Shown: in pieces, positions 1 through 8,964 of the stretch
Layout: each line of letters begins with the position of its first letter
How positions within the stretch are numbered: the first letter of the stretch is position 1
From: Bacteriovorax sp. UBA1852
GTDB lineage: Bacteria; Bdellovibrionota; Bacteriovoracia; Bacteriovoracales; Bacteriovoracaceae
NCBI GenBank assembly: GCA_002338505.1
Contig: DDIK01000193.1
Span: 1 to 40,423, forward strand
DNA: 40,423 nucleotides
Direction: 5' to 3'
Made by a program: the position numbers and the translations under genes
The notes under the pieces: generated by a model
Seen by the model: the letters and a program-made list of their open reading frames with translations, nothing else
Told to the model about the DNA's origin: nothing
Databases searched by the model: none

Positions 1-169
1 ACTGAAGAAGTTTATAAAGGTCATCACTGGAGCTAACCTCACTCAATTTACTCTCAAGACTAGACCTATAGTCAACACAAGAGCTCGAATTTTGACACCA
101 AACCTCATACTCAAGTGCTTGAGCGCTAAAAGCAGCAAATAAAAATATAATCAATTTTAAAAAGTCCAT
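1..169 (-). CDS. Exported protein, N-terminal 56 codons (runs off the window); possible TamA/Omp85 partner
   Basis: An open frame begins at the ATG at 169-167 and continues without a stop to the window edge. It overlaps the last 13 bases of tamB, so the two are translationally linked. The first 18 residues (MDFLKLIIFLFAAFSAQA) form a clear Sec signal peptide, followed by a mature region starting LEYEVWCQNSSSC. The protein should therefore be exported to the periplasm or outer membrane. In many Gram-negatives tamB sits beside tamA, which encodes an Omp85-family outer-membrane barrel. Position makes TamA the leading guess, but 38 mature residues are too few to show a POTRA domain. The signal peptide and frame are seen directly; the identity is an inference from context. 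Confidence 0.6.
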   Translation of the reverse strand, partial: MDFLKLIIFLFAAFSAQALEYEVWCQNSSSCVDYRSSLESKLSEVSSSDDLYKLLQ

Positions 170-3100
170 TTATACTTCACATCTGCACCTGCAGAGTTTT
201 CTTCTCCTGTTTCATCTGGGTCTGTTACATTTTCAAAAACTCCCTGAATTGACCACTCATTATTCAAATTATAATCAATATTCATTTCTTGCTTTTGATT
301 TGCATCTCCTCCAAATGTATTTGAAAAGGTAAAATCTAAGTCTTTAGTAATTTTCTTTTGAATTCTTAATTTTGTGGCCGTCTTCACCTTACTCTGCTGA
401 TCTGATCGAGAGGCCTCAATAGGACTCTCGTCAGACTCTGTAAACTCAGGTAATACAGATAGCTTTAAACCCAGAGTAGAATCTAGACCATCATTGATTT
501 TTAACTGATCGACAAGCATCGTACCTAAACTTATCGTTGTAATTGAAGTCTTGTCTTTAGATTCCAAATTCTTTGATAAGTCCTGAGTAAACCCGAGGGT
601 TAAAAGAGAAAAAATATCGTCCTGACTAAGAGATGGCTCGGAATCCAGACTTATTTTTAAATCGTCCGTTGCACCAATGATTTTCATTTTAACAAGATAG
701 TCAGAAACCGTTGCACGACTTTCAAAATTAAGAGACACACTCTCTGTCGCAGTTCCATCTGTTAGAAGAATTCTTCCATTATTTATAACAAAGTCATTTC
801 CCTTAAATTTAAACTTACTTACATCAGGTACGACCGAAATCTCTCCAACTAGCTCGGGAGAACTTACTGCTCCAGAAATGTTGAAATCAGCCAAAAGAAA
901 CATATCAGTTAAACGATTCTTTACGTGAACACTCTCACTTGTTTTCACATCAATATCTGCAACAATAATTTCATTAGTGTCATTTGCATCATTACTTATA
1001 TATTTTGAAACTGATTTTAAATACTTTGAGCCATCTTGAAACTCAGTTAAGTCTGACTCAACATCACCACCGTTGACATTCAACGATCCATTTATAAGGT
1101 ATGGAATCCGCTTTCCAGTTAGCTCTAGACTTGAGTCAATGTAAATCTTCGCACCATCAACCGGCTTCAAGGATACATCCTTAGCGACAATATTAAATAA
1201 AAGCTTTGGAAAACCTAATTGAAAAGTAACTTCACCTTCACCAGCGATCTTTCCTCCCTCATAATCAAATCTTATATTCTCAAAATTCCATATCGAATCA
1301 TTTAAAACTGATGAAAAAGAACCATTTGTAAATAATCCGATCTCTTTTTTAGAACGTATATCTATTCTTCGCCCACTTAATTCATGATAGTTCTTAAGAT
1401 TATCAAGTTTCCCAGACAACACTCCACGTCCTTGAATGATTCCACCAATCCTCTTGAAGGCACTAGTAAAGATACTTACATAACTCAAATCTATATTAAA
1501 ATTTTGCTCTATCTTGTAACCAAGCTCAGAACCACCTTCTCCCCTTAGAGTATACGTCCCACCTGTTCCACCGACATCGATTTCCATCTTTTCAATGGAT
1601 GAATCTTTTACTTTAATTATACCAGGACTCATCAAAGATACTTCTTTATCAAAATAACGCAAAAAGAAACGACTTACTTGCAAGTCTAGATCTACGACAT
1701 CTGGTTTATCCAATGAAAACGATGTATTCAAAGAGGCTTTAATATCTCCACCAAGACTCGTGTTATAGATATTTTCAGTCGATACAATCCCAAGAAGCGT
1801 CTTCAAATCACTAATAAAAGCTTTAATATTTATTTCAGATCTATTAGATTTCTTTTCACCAACATATATTTTTGAATCTATATTTATTCGATCTCCAAAA
1901 AGTGATGACTCTAAAGTAAATAGACTGTCTTCGAGATTCAAAGCTAAAACACTAGGTCGTATTTTCTTTTGTCCTATTTGCGATCTTAATAAAATAAATC
2001 GTCCAGAGCCCTTAGGAGATTTCTCAGCAAGAGAGTAGTTCAAACTTCCATTAAAGAGACCTCTATAATTGAGCCCCAATGATCTAAACTTATCAATCTC
2101 ATCTAACTCAACTCCACTTACTGAAAGATTAAGACTTTTCAGTCCTTCACGAGATACGATTATATCTCCACTAACAGAGGCATCTTTTTTTCGAAATGTT
2201 GCTCCTCTTATACTTGTCTGTTCTTTTGATATTTCAAGTGTTGCCTCAAGAGAGTCAAGAATCTCTGAATAAATAGACATCTGCTCCGATGATACATTTC
2301 CTGAGACAATAAGATCATCAAACTCTCCCTTCAACAATATCTTAGCATTGGCCTGTCCCCTAAAAATAGAAACATATTGCCCAATCTGTTTCCAATGAGG
2401 CTTCAAAATTTCAGGGACTTCCGAAGTACTTATTTTTTTAATATCAAAACTAATATCTATTTCTTGATTCTTAAAATCTATGAACCCACTAACCTCACCT
2501 AAGTCTCTTGGAAGTTCAAAGTCACTAACTTTCAGCTTCGATGTATTGAAGACATACTCTAATTCAGCGACTGACTTTCCACGTACTTCATAGTCTAATA
2601 TATTTAAATCATTCAACTCAAGAGAACTTGATATTATTGATACATCATCAATAGGTCCTTTAAAGTCTAGCTCTACATTCCCGACACCAGCAACGGATCG
2701 ACCAATAGCCCCACCTAAAGTTGAGACTCTGAAGTCTTCAGTGTAGAGATTAAGATCAACCTCTTCACTATCTATAAAACCACTAATTTCAAGAGGCTGA
2801 TTAAGAACCTGCACTGATGAGGAAATATTAATGAGATCTTCATATATTTCAATTCTCGTGTCATATAAACCACCTTGATCAAAATCTAAAATTTTATTTT
2901 CGTAACCTAATGACAGATCTGATAATGAAACGATACTCATTGTTCTTATTCGTAATATTTCATCTTCATATTCTATTTGGACATCGCCTGAAATAGTTGT
3001 ATCTAATATCTTAAATTTATCTCCTAAGAAATATAAGATGTCATGAGAACTAACATTTGTTAATCGCAATAGAGGTGGAACTAATACATAACTATCAAGA

Positions 3101-4086
3101 GATAATGAAGATGGCTTAAGTAGCTTTACTTTTCCATTGTCGACTTTCGCCTCTAGTTTAGTAAGAGTTATTTTCCGATCTTTGTAATTACCGTCATACT
3201 TAGCATGATCGACATTTGCATAACGAGATTTTAGATCTTTCGTTTCACCTTTAAACGAAACCTCATAGTCATTAAGGTCGCCTTTAATATTGAATAAGTT
3301 CTCAGAACGACCAGAATAAAGATAGCTTGGAAAACCTAAATCAGAAAGATAACCATTATGTATTACCTGTGCTTTAAATTTTCTGTTCGCCTCATGTGAG
3401 ACCTCACCAACCATACTTATACGAGACAAGCCTCTTTCAACAGACAAGTCAATAATTCTGATATCACTTTGATCAAGCTCAAAGCTAAAGCTCAGCTTAT
3501 CTAAAAAATACTTATCAAAGCTTAAGTTCTTTATCTCTCCAGTAATATCTAAGCTTAAATCGTAAGGCATTATATCAAGTGAACTTATCTCAAAAACTTT
3601 TTTATCATATTGGACATCTATCTCATTAAGAGAAATCAATTCTATCTCAAAAGGGATTTGTGAAATAACCTTGTCTTTATAAATTTTAAATATATTTACT
3701 TTTTTAATATCAAAGGATTTACCTGAATCAGACTGCTTTACTTTATCAATTTTCACGTAACCATCATAAAGCGAGACACCAGATATATTAAAGTCACTCT
3801 TAAACAGACTCCACAAAGTGAAGTTCAAGTCTACTCGCGACATCTTTACCGAAAACTCATTATACTTCTTTACATTAACATTATAGAGAGTCGACCTTAA
3901 TGGAATGACACTAAAGTCATACCCACTAAAGCTCACCTCTGCATTAAACCTCTCTGAGATAACTTCATTTACACGAGACGACGCCATCTCAACAAAGTAA
4001 GGAGAACTTATAATATTCCAAATTGTCGTTACGACAACAACAAGAAGTACAACAAATAAAATAAGAAATTTATTAATCTTATTCAA
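157..4086 (-). CDS. tamB: TamB-like translocation and assembly module protein (AsmA-like/DUF490)
   Basis: A 1309-residue protein with one N-terminal membrane anchor (about residues 7-25, FLILFVVLLVVVVTTIW) and a very long repetitive beta-rich body. This is the architecture of TamB/YhdP-type bridge proteins that span the periplasm as a hydrophobic groove and deliver phospholipid or outer-membrane proteins. The last 300 residues resemble the TamB/DUF490 domain, including the stretch LSQDDIFSLLTLGF near residue 1170, which matches a conserved TamB C-terminal motif, and a final beta-rich segment ending in an aromatic Phe. Length is close to the E. coli protein (about 1260). It overlaps the upstream helical-repeat gene by 8 bases and the downstream exported ORF by 13, so all three are probably one transcript. 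Family assignment is good; the exact substrate is not readable from sequence. Confidence 0.88.
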   Translation of the reverse strand: MNKINKFLILFVVLLVVVVTTIWNIISSPYFVEMASSRVNEVISERFNAEVSFSGYDFSVIPLRSTLYNVNVKKYNEFSVKMSRVDLNFTLWSLFKSDFNISGVSLYDGYVKIDKVKQSDSGKSFDIKKVNIFKIYKDKVISQIPFEIELISLNEIDVQYDKKVFEISSLDIMPYDLSLDITGEIKNLSFDKYFLDKLSFSFELDQSDIRIIDLSVERGLSRISMVGEVSHEANRKFKAQVIHNGYLSDLGFPSYLYSGRSENLFNIKGDLNDYEVSFKGETKDLKSRYANVDHAKYDGNYKDRKITLTKLEAKVDNGKVKLLKPSSLSLDSYVLVPPLLRLTNVSSHDILYFLGDKFKILDTTISGDVQIEYEDEILRIRTMSIVSLSDLSLGYENKILDFDQGGLYDTRIEIYEDLINISSSVQVLNQPLEISGFIDSEEVDLNLYTEDFRVSTLGGAIGRSVAGVGNVELDFKGPIDDVSIISSSLELNDLNILDYEVRGKSVAELEYVFNTSKLKVSDFELPRDLGEVSGFIDFKNQEIDISFDIKKISTSEVPEILKPHWKQIGQYVSIFRGQANAKILLKGEFDDLIVSGNVSSEQMSIYSEILDSLEATLEISKEQTSIRGATFRKKDASVSGDIIVSREGLKSLNLSVSGVELDEIDKFRSLGLNYRGLFNGSLNYSLAEKSPKGSGRFILLRSQIGQKKIRPSVLALNLEDSLFTLESSLFGDRINIDSKIYVGEKKSNRSEINIKAFISDLKTLLGIVSTENIYNTSLGGDIKASLNTSFSLDKPDVVDLDLQVSRFFLRYFDKEVSLMSPGIIKVKDSSIEKMEIDVGGTGGTYTLRGEGGSELGYKIEQNFNIDLSYVSIFTSAFKRIGGIIQGRGVLSGKLDNLKNYHELSGRRIDIRSKKEIGLFTNGSFSSVLNDSIWNFENIRFDYEGGKIAGEGEVTFQLGFPKLLFNIVAKDVSLKPVDGAKIYIDSSLELTGKRIPYLINGSLNVNGGDVESDLTEFQDGSKYLKSVSKYISNDANDTNEIIVADIDVKTSESVHVKNRLTDMFLLADFNISGAVSSPELVGEISVVPDVSKFKFKGNDFVINNGRILLTDGTATESVSLNFESRATVSDYLVKMKIIGATDDLKISLDSEPSLSQDDIFSLLTLGFTQDLSKNLESKDKTSITTISLGTMLVDQLKINDGLDSTLGLKLSVLPEFTESDESPIEASRSDQQSKVKTATKLRIQKKITKDLDFTFSNTFGGDANQKQEMNIDYNLNNEWSIQGVFENVTDPDETGEENSAGADVKYKWTF

Positions 4087-5005
4087 AATACTTCATCCTC
4101 TCTCTAACTCTTCTAAAGTTTACATCTTCAATCTGCACCTGCTTTAAAAGTATATAGGCGACACTATCCTTACCAAGCTGCCTATAACAATCCGATAGCT
4201 CGTAATAACAGTTAAGAACTTCTTTTTTAGTGACACTTTGTTTATTCAATATATCTTTAAGATCATGAATATTATCTACTAACTCACTTCTTTCTCGGGC
4301 AGAAAGAACACTCTTTTGCGACTCTTTCTTTTTAGTCTCCAATATCTCTTCTTGCTTAATCTTTATATTGTATTTTGAGACATACATCTTATCAGACGCA
4401 GAAAGCTTAAATTCTTCACTATTCTTATCTATATATATAACCAATTCGAGTAGTAAATTTGAGCCTCCCGATATGGCCAACATTGTAATTTCTTTAAATA
4501 TCTTTCTTGTTAATCTAAATCGTGGACTCACTTCAACAAAAGACTTAACAAAATCATACTCGTCAACGAGACTACAATAGCTAAAATATCTCAAGAAATC
4601 ATTTTCATCACTTATATAATATTTAGGATTTTCAACAAAATCGTGGACTGTATTCTTAATGAAGTGCTCATTCGCAGAAAAGAGATTTCTTTCATTTTCA
4701 AAGAAAGAATATAGTTGCTTGTATCTTTTATGATTTTTTTTTCTAGCAAGGTAATGCGCCCATGAATTAAAAAGTTCTTTTGATTTTTCAATTTCACCTT
4801 GGTTGAGATGGGACTTAATAATTATCACACTCAAAAGAAAATCGGACGTTGACACAGATCTTCTTAAAGTCTCGTGCGATTGACTGTCTCGCATCAAATT
4901 TTCTAAACTATTAACAAAGTCTGACGCAAGATTATCATCAAGATAATACTGGCTTCTATTAAGTAGATAGTCTGAAATATATTGCTCTATTTCAGTTGAA
5001 TTCAT
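4079..5005 (-). CDS. Helical (TPR-like) repeat protein of unknown function
   Basis: A 308-residue protein with no signal peptide or membrane segment, so probably cytoplasmic. It is rich in paired amphipathic helices with Tyr/Leu/Phe spacing reminiscent of degenerate TPRs. The last 60 residues (VLNCYYELSDCYRQLGKDS followed by AYILLKQ) look like one tolerable TPR unit. A charged linker near residues 220-240 (EEILETKKKESQKS) separates N- and C-terminal halves. I do not recognise a named family. The gene overlaps tamB by 8 bases and lies just upstream, so it may be translated together with tamB. A TATAAT six bases before the ATG suggests an almost leaderless mRNA. Function unknown. Confidence 0.75.
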   Translation of the reverse strand: MNSTEIEQYISDYLLNRSQYYLDDNLASDFVNSLENLMRDSQSHETLRRSVSTSDFLLSVIIIKSHLNQGEIEKSKELFNSWAHYLARKKNHKRYKQLYSFFENERNLFSANEHFIKNTVHDFVENPKYYISDENDFLRYFSYCSLVDEYDFVKSFVEVSPRFRLTRKIFKEITMLAISGGSNLLLELVIYIDKNSEEFKLSASDKMYVSKYNIKIKQEEILETKKKESQKSVLSARERSELVDNIHDLKDILNKQSVTKKEVLNCYYELSDCYRQLGKDSVAYILLKQVQIEDVNFRRVRERMKYFE

Positions 5006-5011
5006 TTGTTT

Positions 5012-5017
5012 ATTATA
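5012..5017 (-). promoter_or_regulatory. -10 box (TATAAT) for the tamB operon, predicted leaderless start
   Basis: A perfect TATAAT reads on the minus strand and ends six bases before the ATG at 5005. A sigma-70 transcript would start at or within a base or two of the A of the ATG, leaving no room for a Shine-Dalgarno site. No good -35 hexamer is visible at 16-18 bases. The box is seen directly; promoter activity is inferred. Confidence 0.45.
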
Positions 5018-5077
5018 CGATATTTCCCAATATTTTTAGGACGTTAGATCATTATTGCCGTTATTGATTTTAGTTTG

Positions 5078-5100
5078 GAGGAATGAAGAATTCACTCCCC
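5078..5100 (-). terminator. Hairpin downstream of efp, possible terminator lacking a U-tract
   Basis: On the minus strand GGGGAGTGAA pairs with TTCATTCCTC across a three-base loop, giving ten pairs of which two are G-U. It starts 27 bases after the efp stop codon. The following bases (CCAAACTAAAATC) are not U-rich, so it is not a classical intrinsic terminator. It may be a factor-dependent terminator or an mRNA 3'-end stabiliser between the efp and tamB transcripts. Confidence 0.35.
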
Positions 5101-5126
5101 CTATTCGAGCTTTTGCTAATACTAGA

Positions 5127-5696
5127 CTATTTAACTCTTTCTACATATTCACCGGTTCTTGTATCAATTCTAAGAAGTTCCTCTTCTTTGATAAATAATG
5201 GTACATTTACCTGAAGCCCCGTATCCATAACGGCCTTCTTAAGACCACCTTGAGCCGTGTCTCCCTTTAATCCTGGGTCTGTCTCTACAACTTTTAACTC
5301 TACAAAGTTTGGCAATTCAACCGATATTGGCCTACCTTTATAATAAAGAAGATCTAATTTAATACCTTCTTGAAGATAATTAGCAGCATCTCCAATATTT
5401 TCTTTTGAAACATGAATAGTCTCGTAAGTTTTCTGATCCATGAAGTTAAAGCCATCCATATCTGAATACATATACTCTACTTCCATATTCTCAAGATCTG
5501 GCTTCATAACACCTGTTGATACTCCAGATTTATAAGTCCTCTCTAAAGTACCACCGGACTCTAAATTCTTCATTTTGAGTTTATAAAAAGCCGAACCCTT
5601 ACCAGGGTTTGTGAAGTCACACTTGATGACAACATAAGGCTTTCCATCAATTTCTACTTTTAAGTTCTTTCTAAAGTCAGTTGTTTGAATTTCCAT
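5127..5696 (-). CDS. efp: Translation elongation factor P
   Basis: A full-length 189-residue EF-P, which binds the ribosome between P and E sites and relieves stalling at polyproline stretches. The N-terminal KOW-like domain carries the tip loop NPGKGSA at residues 30-36, with Lys33 at the position modified with beta-lysine by EpmA/EpmB in E. coli. That points to a lysine-type rather than arginine-rhamnosyl EF-P. The two OB domains follow, with the typical C-terminal segment GLKGDTAQGG near residues 145-154 and a final RTGEYVERV signature. It overlaps the end of aroQ by 20 bases, so translation is coupled. Its place at the tail of the pilQ run is a conserved-looking but functionally unexplained neighbourhood. 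Confidence 0.97.
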   Translation of the reverse strand: MEIQTTDFRKNLKVEIDGKPYVVIKCDFTNPGKGSAFYKLKMKNLESGGTLERTYKSGVSTGVMKPDLENMEVEYMYSDMDGFNFMDQKTYETIHVSKENIGDAANYLQEGIKLDLLYYKGRPISVELPNFVELKVVETDPGLKGDTAQGGLKKAVMDTGLQVNVPLFIKEEELLRIDTRTGEYVERVK

Positions 5697-6138
5697 TATT
5701 TTCCTCTAATAAATATCCTAAAATAGCCAATAAGTATCCCTTATGACCCATTCCTTCTATCACAGAGCTTGACGATTTGGTAGTGATTTTCTGAGACCTG
5801 AAGTCTTCCCGATTAACAGTGTTAGAAATATGCACTTCTATGATTGGTATTTCCAACATTTTAAGAGAATCTAAAATTGCAACACTCGTATGTGTATAAG
5901 CAGCTGGATTGATTACGAGAATACTGTAATCGTCATTTCTGACACGATGAATTTCACCAATAATTTCTGCTTCAGAGTTTGACTGGAACCAATCACATTT
6001 AATATTCTTATAGCCAAATGTGCCCAGCTGGTTATTAACATAATTCTCAATATCTTTTAAGGTATGCTTACCATATATTTCAACTTCTCTTGTTCCAAGC
6101 TGATCTAGGTTAGGCCCATTAATAACACTCACTTTCAT
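5677..6138 (-). CDS. aroQ: 3-dehydroquinate dehydratase, type II
   Basis: This is the third step of the shikimate pathway: trans-dehydration of 3-dehydroquinate to 3-dehydroshikimate by a cytoplasmic dodecamer. The 153-residue length is standard for the type II class. Visible motifs are INGPNLDQLGTRE at residues 6-18, followed by the catalytic Tyr22 in EIYG, then QSNSEAEII at 52-60, INPAAYTHTS at 76-85 and the catalytic His103 in EVHISN. It overlaps the upstream TPR gene by 4 bases (ATGA type) and efp by 20, so it is in the middle of a translationally coupled run. A second shikimate gene, aroE, lies at 20.2-20.8 kb. Confidence 0.96.
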   Translation of the reverse strand: MKVSVINGPNLDQLGTREVEIYGKHTLKDIENYVNNQLGTFGYKNIKCDWFQSNSEAEIIGEIHRVRNDDYSILVINPAAYTHTSVAILDSLKMLEIPIIEVHISNTVNREDFRSQKITTKSSSSVIEGMGHKGYLLAILGYLLEENNGNSNN

Positions 6139-7085
6139 ATAACAATCTCTTTTGATTTAGCCTTGATATGAGATAAAAATAGTGAATATGACATTTCAAT
6201 TTTTTGAATAATATCCTCTTCACTAACTTTAGCTTCTTTAGCTTCTTTAGCTTCTTTAGCTTCTTGAGGTTCTTGAGGCTCTTGAGCTTCTTCATTTGCG
6301 ACATCTTCTGATGAAACCTTCTCATCAAAAATTTTCATCAAATTATCATGGTCGTCCTTCGCTTCTTCAAGGGATACTTCTTTTCGTAACTCCTCGAGAC
6401 GAATCGCAGTTCTCTCATCACTAGGATTATTCTCCAAAGCACTTTCAAGAATGCCAATGGCCTTATCAACAGCACCACCCTGAATATATAAATCCACTAA
6501 GGTGTGACTAAATAATGGCTTCTCATCAACTGTTTTAACAACTTCGACTTCTTCTTTTTCTTCAACTTCTATTTCAACAGGATCAAGTAAATTAAGCTGA
6601 CTCCATTCATTTAACCCCGTGTCTAGAGCATCAAGCTCAAATAACTCATCACTGCGATATGAGACCTGATTAAGTGATTCATCTTCAAACCTAGAGACAT
6701 ATTCTTCGGCTTTGCGATCTTTAGGATTGAGAAAAAGAATATTCTTATACGTACCGAGTGCTTCATCTATAAAGTTTAATCTTTCACAAATAGAAGCAAA
6801 GAGACTGAGATATTTTAAGTTATCGTTATTCAAATTCAGATAGGGCTTAAGTACATTGTAAGATAATTGATACTCATCTATTTCTAAATAGCACTGTGCT
6901 AGCCCTATTATACCTAAAGAGTATGTCGGATGAATGCGAATGCCTGATTCATAAACAGATATCGCCTGCTTATAGAGACCAAGTTTTCTATAAATCTCAC
7001 CCAGAGGTGCGAAAGCACGAGACTTAGGATCATCCTTAAGCTTATCGGTATATTTCTTTATAAGAGAGTTATAGTCATTCATCAT
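6135..7085 (-). CDS. TPR protein following pilQ, with a repetitive Glu-Ala-Lys linker
   Basis: A 316-residue protein without signal peptide. The first 130 residues contain about three to four TPR units, for example AFAPLGEIYRKLGLYKQA, YLEIDEYQL and YKNILFLNPKDRKAEEYVSR. A further TPR-like unit lies near residues 196-235 (SHTLVDLYIQGGAVDKAIGI). Between about residues 265 and 293 is a low-complexity charged linker built on EAK and EPQ triplets, then a short C-terminal helix. The start codon shares one base with the pilQ stop (TAATG) and the stop overlaps aroQ by 4 bases. Position directly after pilQ suggests a role in pilus or secretin assembly, but it lacks a lipobox and so is not a Tgl/PilF-type pilotin. 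Exact function unknown. Confidence 0.82.
   Translation of the reverse strand: MMNDYNSLIKKYTDKLKDDPKSRAFAPLGEIYRKLGLYKQAISVYESGIRIHPTYSLGIIGLAQCYLEIDEYQLSYNVLKPYLNLNNDNLKYLSLFASICERLNFIDEALGTYKNILFLNPKDRKAEEYVSRFEDESLNQVSYRSDELFELDALDTGLNEWSQLNLLDPVEIEVEEKEEVEVVKTVDEKPLFSHTLVDLYIQGGAVDKAIGILESALENNPSDERTAIRLEELRKEVSLEEAKDDHDNLMKIFDEKVSSEDVANEEAQEPQEPQEAKEAKEAKEAKVSEEDIIQKIEMSYSLFLSHIKAKSKEIVI
6228..6291 (-). repeat. In-frame 9-bp tandem repeat encoding EAK/EPQ units
   Basis: The plus strand shows four near-perfect copies of a 9-base unit (ttagcttct phase) followed by degenerate copies (gaggttctt, gaggctctt). Because the unit is a multiple of three, slippage would lengthen or shorten the linker of the TPR protein without breaking the frame. 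It encodes an acidic/basic, probably helical, flexible spacer. Confidence 0.8.
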
Positions 7086-8863
7086 TAATTCGCAGTTAAG
7101 CCCGCTTCATCCTGATTTATTATTCTTGGAGTGATAAACACAACAAGCTCAGCTTTTTCAACTGATGGATTATATGGAGTTCTAAAAAGCCATCCGACTA
7201 ATGGCAAGTCCTTTAAAAATGGGACTCCCGAGTGTGACTCTCTCTTAGCATATGTATAAAGTCCACCAATAACAATAGTTGTCCCATTATCAACGAGAAC
7301 ACTTGTTTTTATTTCTCTTTTAACTATATTGAATGGAGCGTTTGCAGCTACCTGATTTGTAAATTGCTCTTTTGTTAAGTCTAAGTTTAAATCAATTGAT
7401 CCATCATTAGTAACTTGAGGTGTAACTTTAATACTAAGCTCTGCCTCATTCTCATCGTAACCACCTGTAGTTGCTGTATCTGTTGTTGTCGTTGTTGGAA
7501 AATATCTCTTATCGGAAGAGGTTAGAGTTGCTGCAACCTTGTGCTTTGTTACAACTCTTGGAGAAGCTACGATCTTTGCCTTTGACTCACTTTCAAGAAG
7601 CTGTAAGGTAAAATTTAAGTTTGTTAATTTTCCATATCTCTCTATAGAGACTCCCAATGTATTTCTCGTTCCTCCTGCTACTGGCGCGGAACTAAATGAG
7701 AAGCCCCCTCCTGTACCGGCTGCATTCTCAACCCCTTTAGAAATAGGATCATGACCAAATGTTAATCCCTGAGTAAGACCAATTTCTTTTGCATGCTCCT
7801 CAAAGACTTCAACAAACTTTGATTCTATGAGTACTTGTGGAGTCTGTGTGTCAAGAAAACCTAATACCTTTTTTATTCTATCAATAGCAGATTGAGTTTC
7901 TTTAACGATGAGCGAATTTGTACGGTTATCAATTTGAAGCGCACCTCTTTCAGAAATATATGAGCCAAGAATAGTATTTAATGTAGTTGCATCAGCATAA
8001 CTCACTGGAAAAACTTTCGTAAGAATAGGCTCTGCCTCCAGTCTTTTTTGTTCAGCACTAGCCTTCTCTTCTGCCTCTTTAACTGCTTGAGACAATGTTT
8101 TGATAATCAAAATTGAGCCATTTTTTTGCGCTACGAGATCATTCAATTCCATTACGGTATCAAGTACTTGATCCCACGGTGTATTAACTAAGTTCATTGT
8201 TAATGGTGGCAAAGTACCCACATCTGATGGCTGAATAATATTAAACCCTGAAGCATCTGCAATCATCTCAAGCACATTATTAACAGGTAAATCTTTTACA
8301 TTAAGAGTTATTTTCTTACCTATATATTTCTTTCGACCTGAAAGTGTGAGATTTTCTAAAATATCTTCTATCGTATCTGACTTTGGAACATTGATCTTCG
8401 TCGATTTCTTATTGATGACAGTCTCTTGCTTTAGCTCATCCTCATTTCCTATATTATTTCTCGTCAAGACTCCGAAACGATTTTCAAGAGTAAGAATTGT
8501 CCTCTTACCTTCTGTTCTTATTTTTGATCTAACATTCTCTCTAAGCTGTAACACAACTCTCACATCATTAGGGCTGCTTGGCCTCTTATAAGCTGATACA
8601 AAAACAACTGCACCAGTAAACTCAGAAGTATCAAATGCTCGCATGACTCTTTCTGATGAATTTACATTTTTAATATCTAAAATAATTTGTTTATCTTGAA
8701 TGACATGGTTTTTAACAACCTCAACGTTTTCACTATCAAATAGAAGATCAAGATAACTTAATTCATTTTTTTGTTGAAAATTGATGGCCTCAAGACTCTT
8801 TGAGTAAGAAAGCTGGCTCAATGAAAATATAAGTAGAAAAAAGAATACTGGCTTTTTTATCAT
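7085..8863 (-). CDS. pilQ: Type IV pilus secretin PilQ
   Basis: The outer-membrane secretin through which the pilus exits. The 592-residue precursor has a signal peptide (residues 1-22, ending SYS). An AMIN-like peptidoglycan-binding domain follows (about 35-130). Then come an STN/N0-like domain (about 175-250, with VPVN-type repeats LPVNNVLEMIADASGFNI) and an N1/secretin_N domain (about 280-345). The secretin beta-barrel core runs from about 370 to 585, with the signature VPFLKDLPLVGWLF near 555. It is shorter than Myxococcus PilQ (about 900) because only one AMIN-like module is visible. It follows pilP by a 101-base gap that has its own -10 box, and runs into the TPR gene with a TAATG junction. 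Confidence 0.95.
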   Translation of the reverse strand: MIKKPVFFFLLIFSLSQLSYSKSLEAINFQQKNELSYLDLLFDSENVEVVKNHVIQDKQIILDIKNVNSSERVMRAFDTSEFTGAVVFVSAYKRPSSPNDVRVVLQLRENVRSKIRTEGKRTILTLENRFGVLTRNNIGNEDELKQETVINKKSTKINVPKSDTIEDILENLTLSGRKKYIGKKITLNVKDLPVNNVLEMIADASGFNIIQPSDVGTLPPLTMNLVNTPWDQVLDTVMELNDLVAQKNGSILIIKTLSQAVKEAEEKASAEQKRLEAEPILTKVFPVSYADATTLNTILGSYISERGALQIDNRTNSLIVKETQSAIDRIKKVLGFLDTQTPQVLIESKFVEVFEEHAKEIGLTQGLTFGHDPISKGVENAAGTGGGFSFSSAPVAGGTRNTLGVSIERYGKLTNLNFTLQLLESESKAKIVASPRVVTKHKVAATLTSSDKRYFPTTTTTDTATTGGYDENEAELSIKVTPQVTNDGSIDLNLDLTKEQFTNQVAANAPFNIVKREIKTSVLVDNGTTIVIGGLYTYAKRESHSGVPFLKDLPLVGWLFRTPYNPSVEKAELVVFITPRIINQDEAGLTAN

Positions 8864-8884
8864 GATTTACTCTTCCATAAGTAA

Positions 8885-8921
8885 GGGAATAAATTTCCCG
8901 TAGTTTCCATGATAAATTATA
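8885..8921 (-). promoter_or_regulatory. Candidate pilQ promoter and leader hairpin
   Basis: A TATAAT lies at 8921-8916 on the minus strand, 52 bases before the pilQ ATG, with only a weak -35 (CTGTAA, 18-base spacer). Just downstream, GGGAA at 8899-8895 and TTCCC at 8889-8885 form a small hairpin in the leader. This would let pilQ-tpr-aroQ-efp be transcribed separately from pilMNOP. Promoter activity is inferred. Confidence 0.4.
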
Positions 8922-8964
8922 CCTAATTAATCTAAATTATTACAGGTTTTTATAAACGATTATT

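Noticed and set aside
5078..5100. Rho-independent terminator after efp
   Set aside because: The stem is good but neither strand has a U-tract after it, so it is recorded only as a low-confidence hairpin.
6228..6291. CRISPR-like repeat array
   Set aside because: The units are contiguous 9-mers without spacers and lie in a coding frame.
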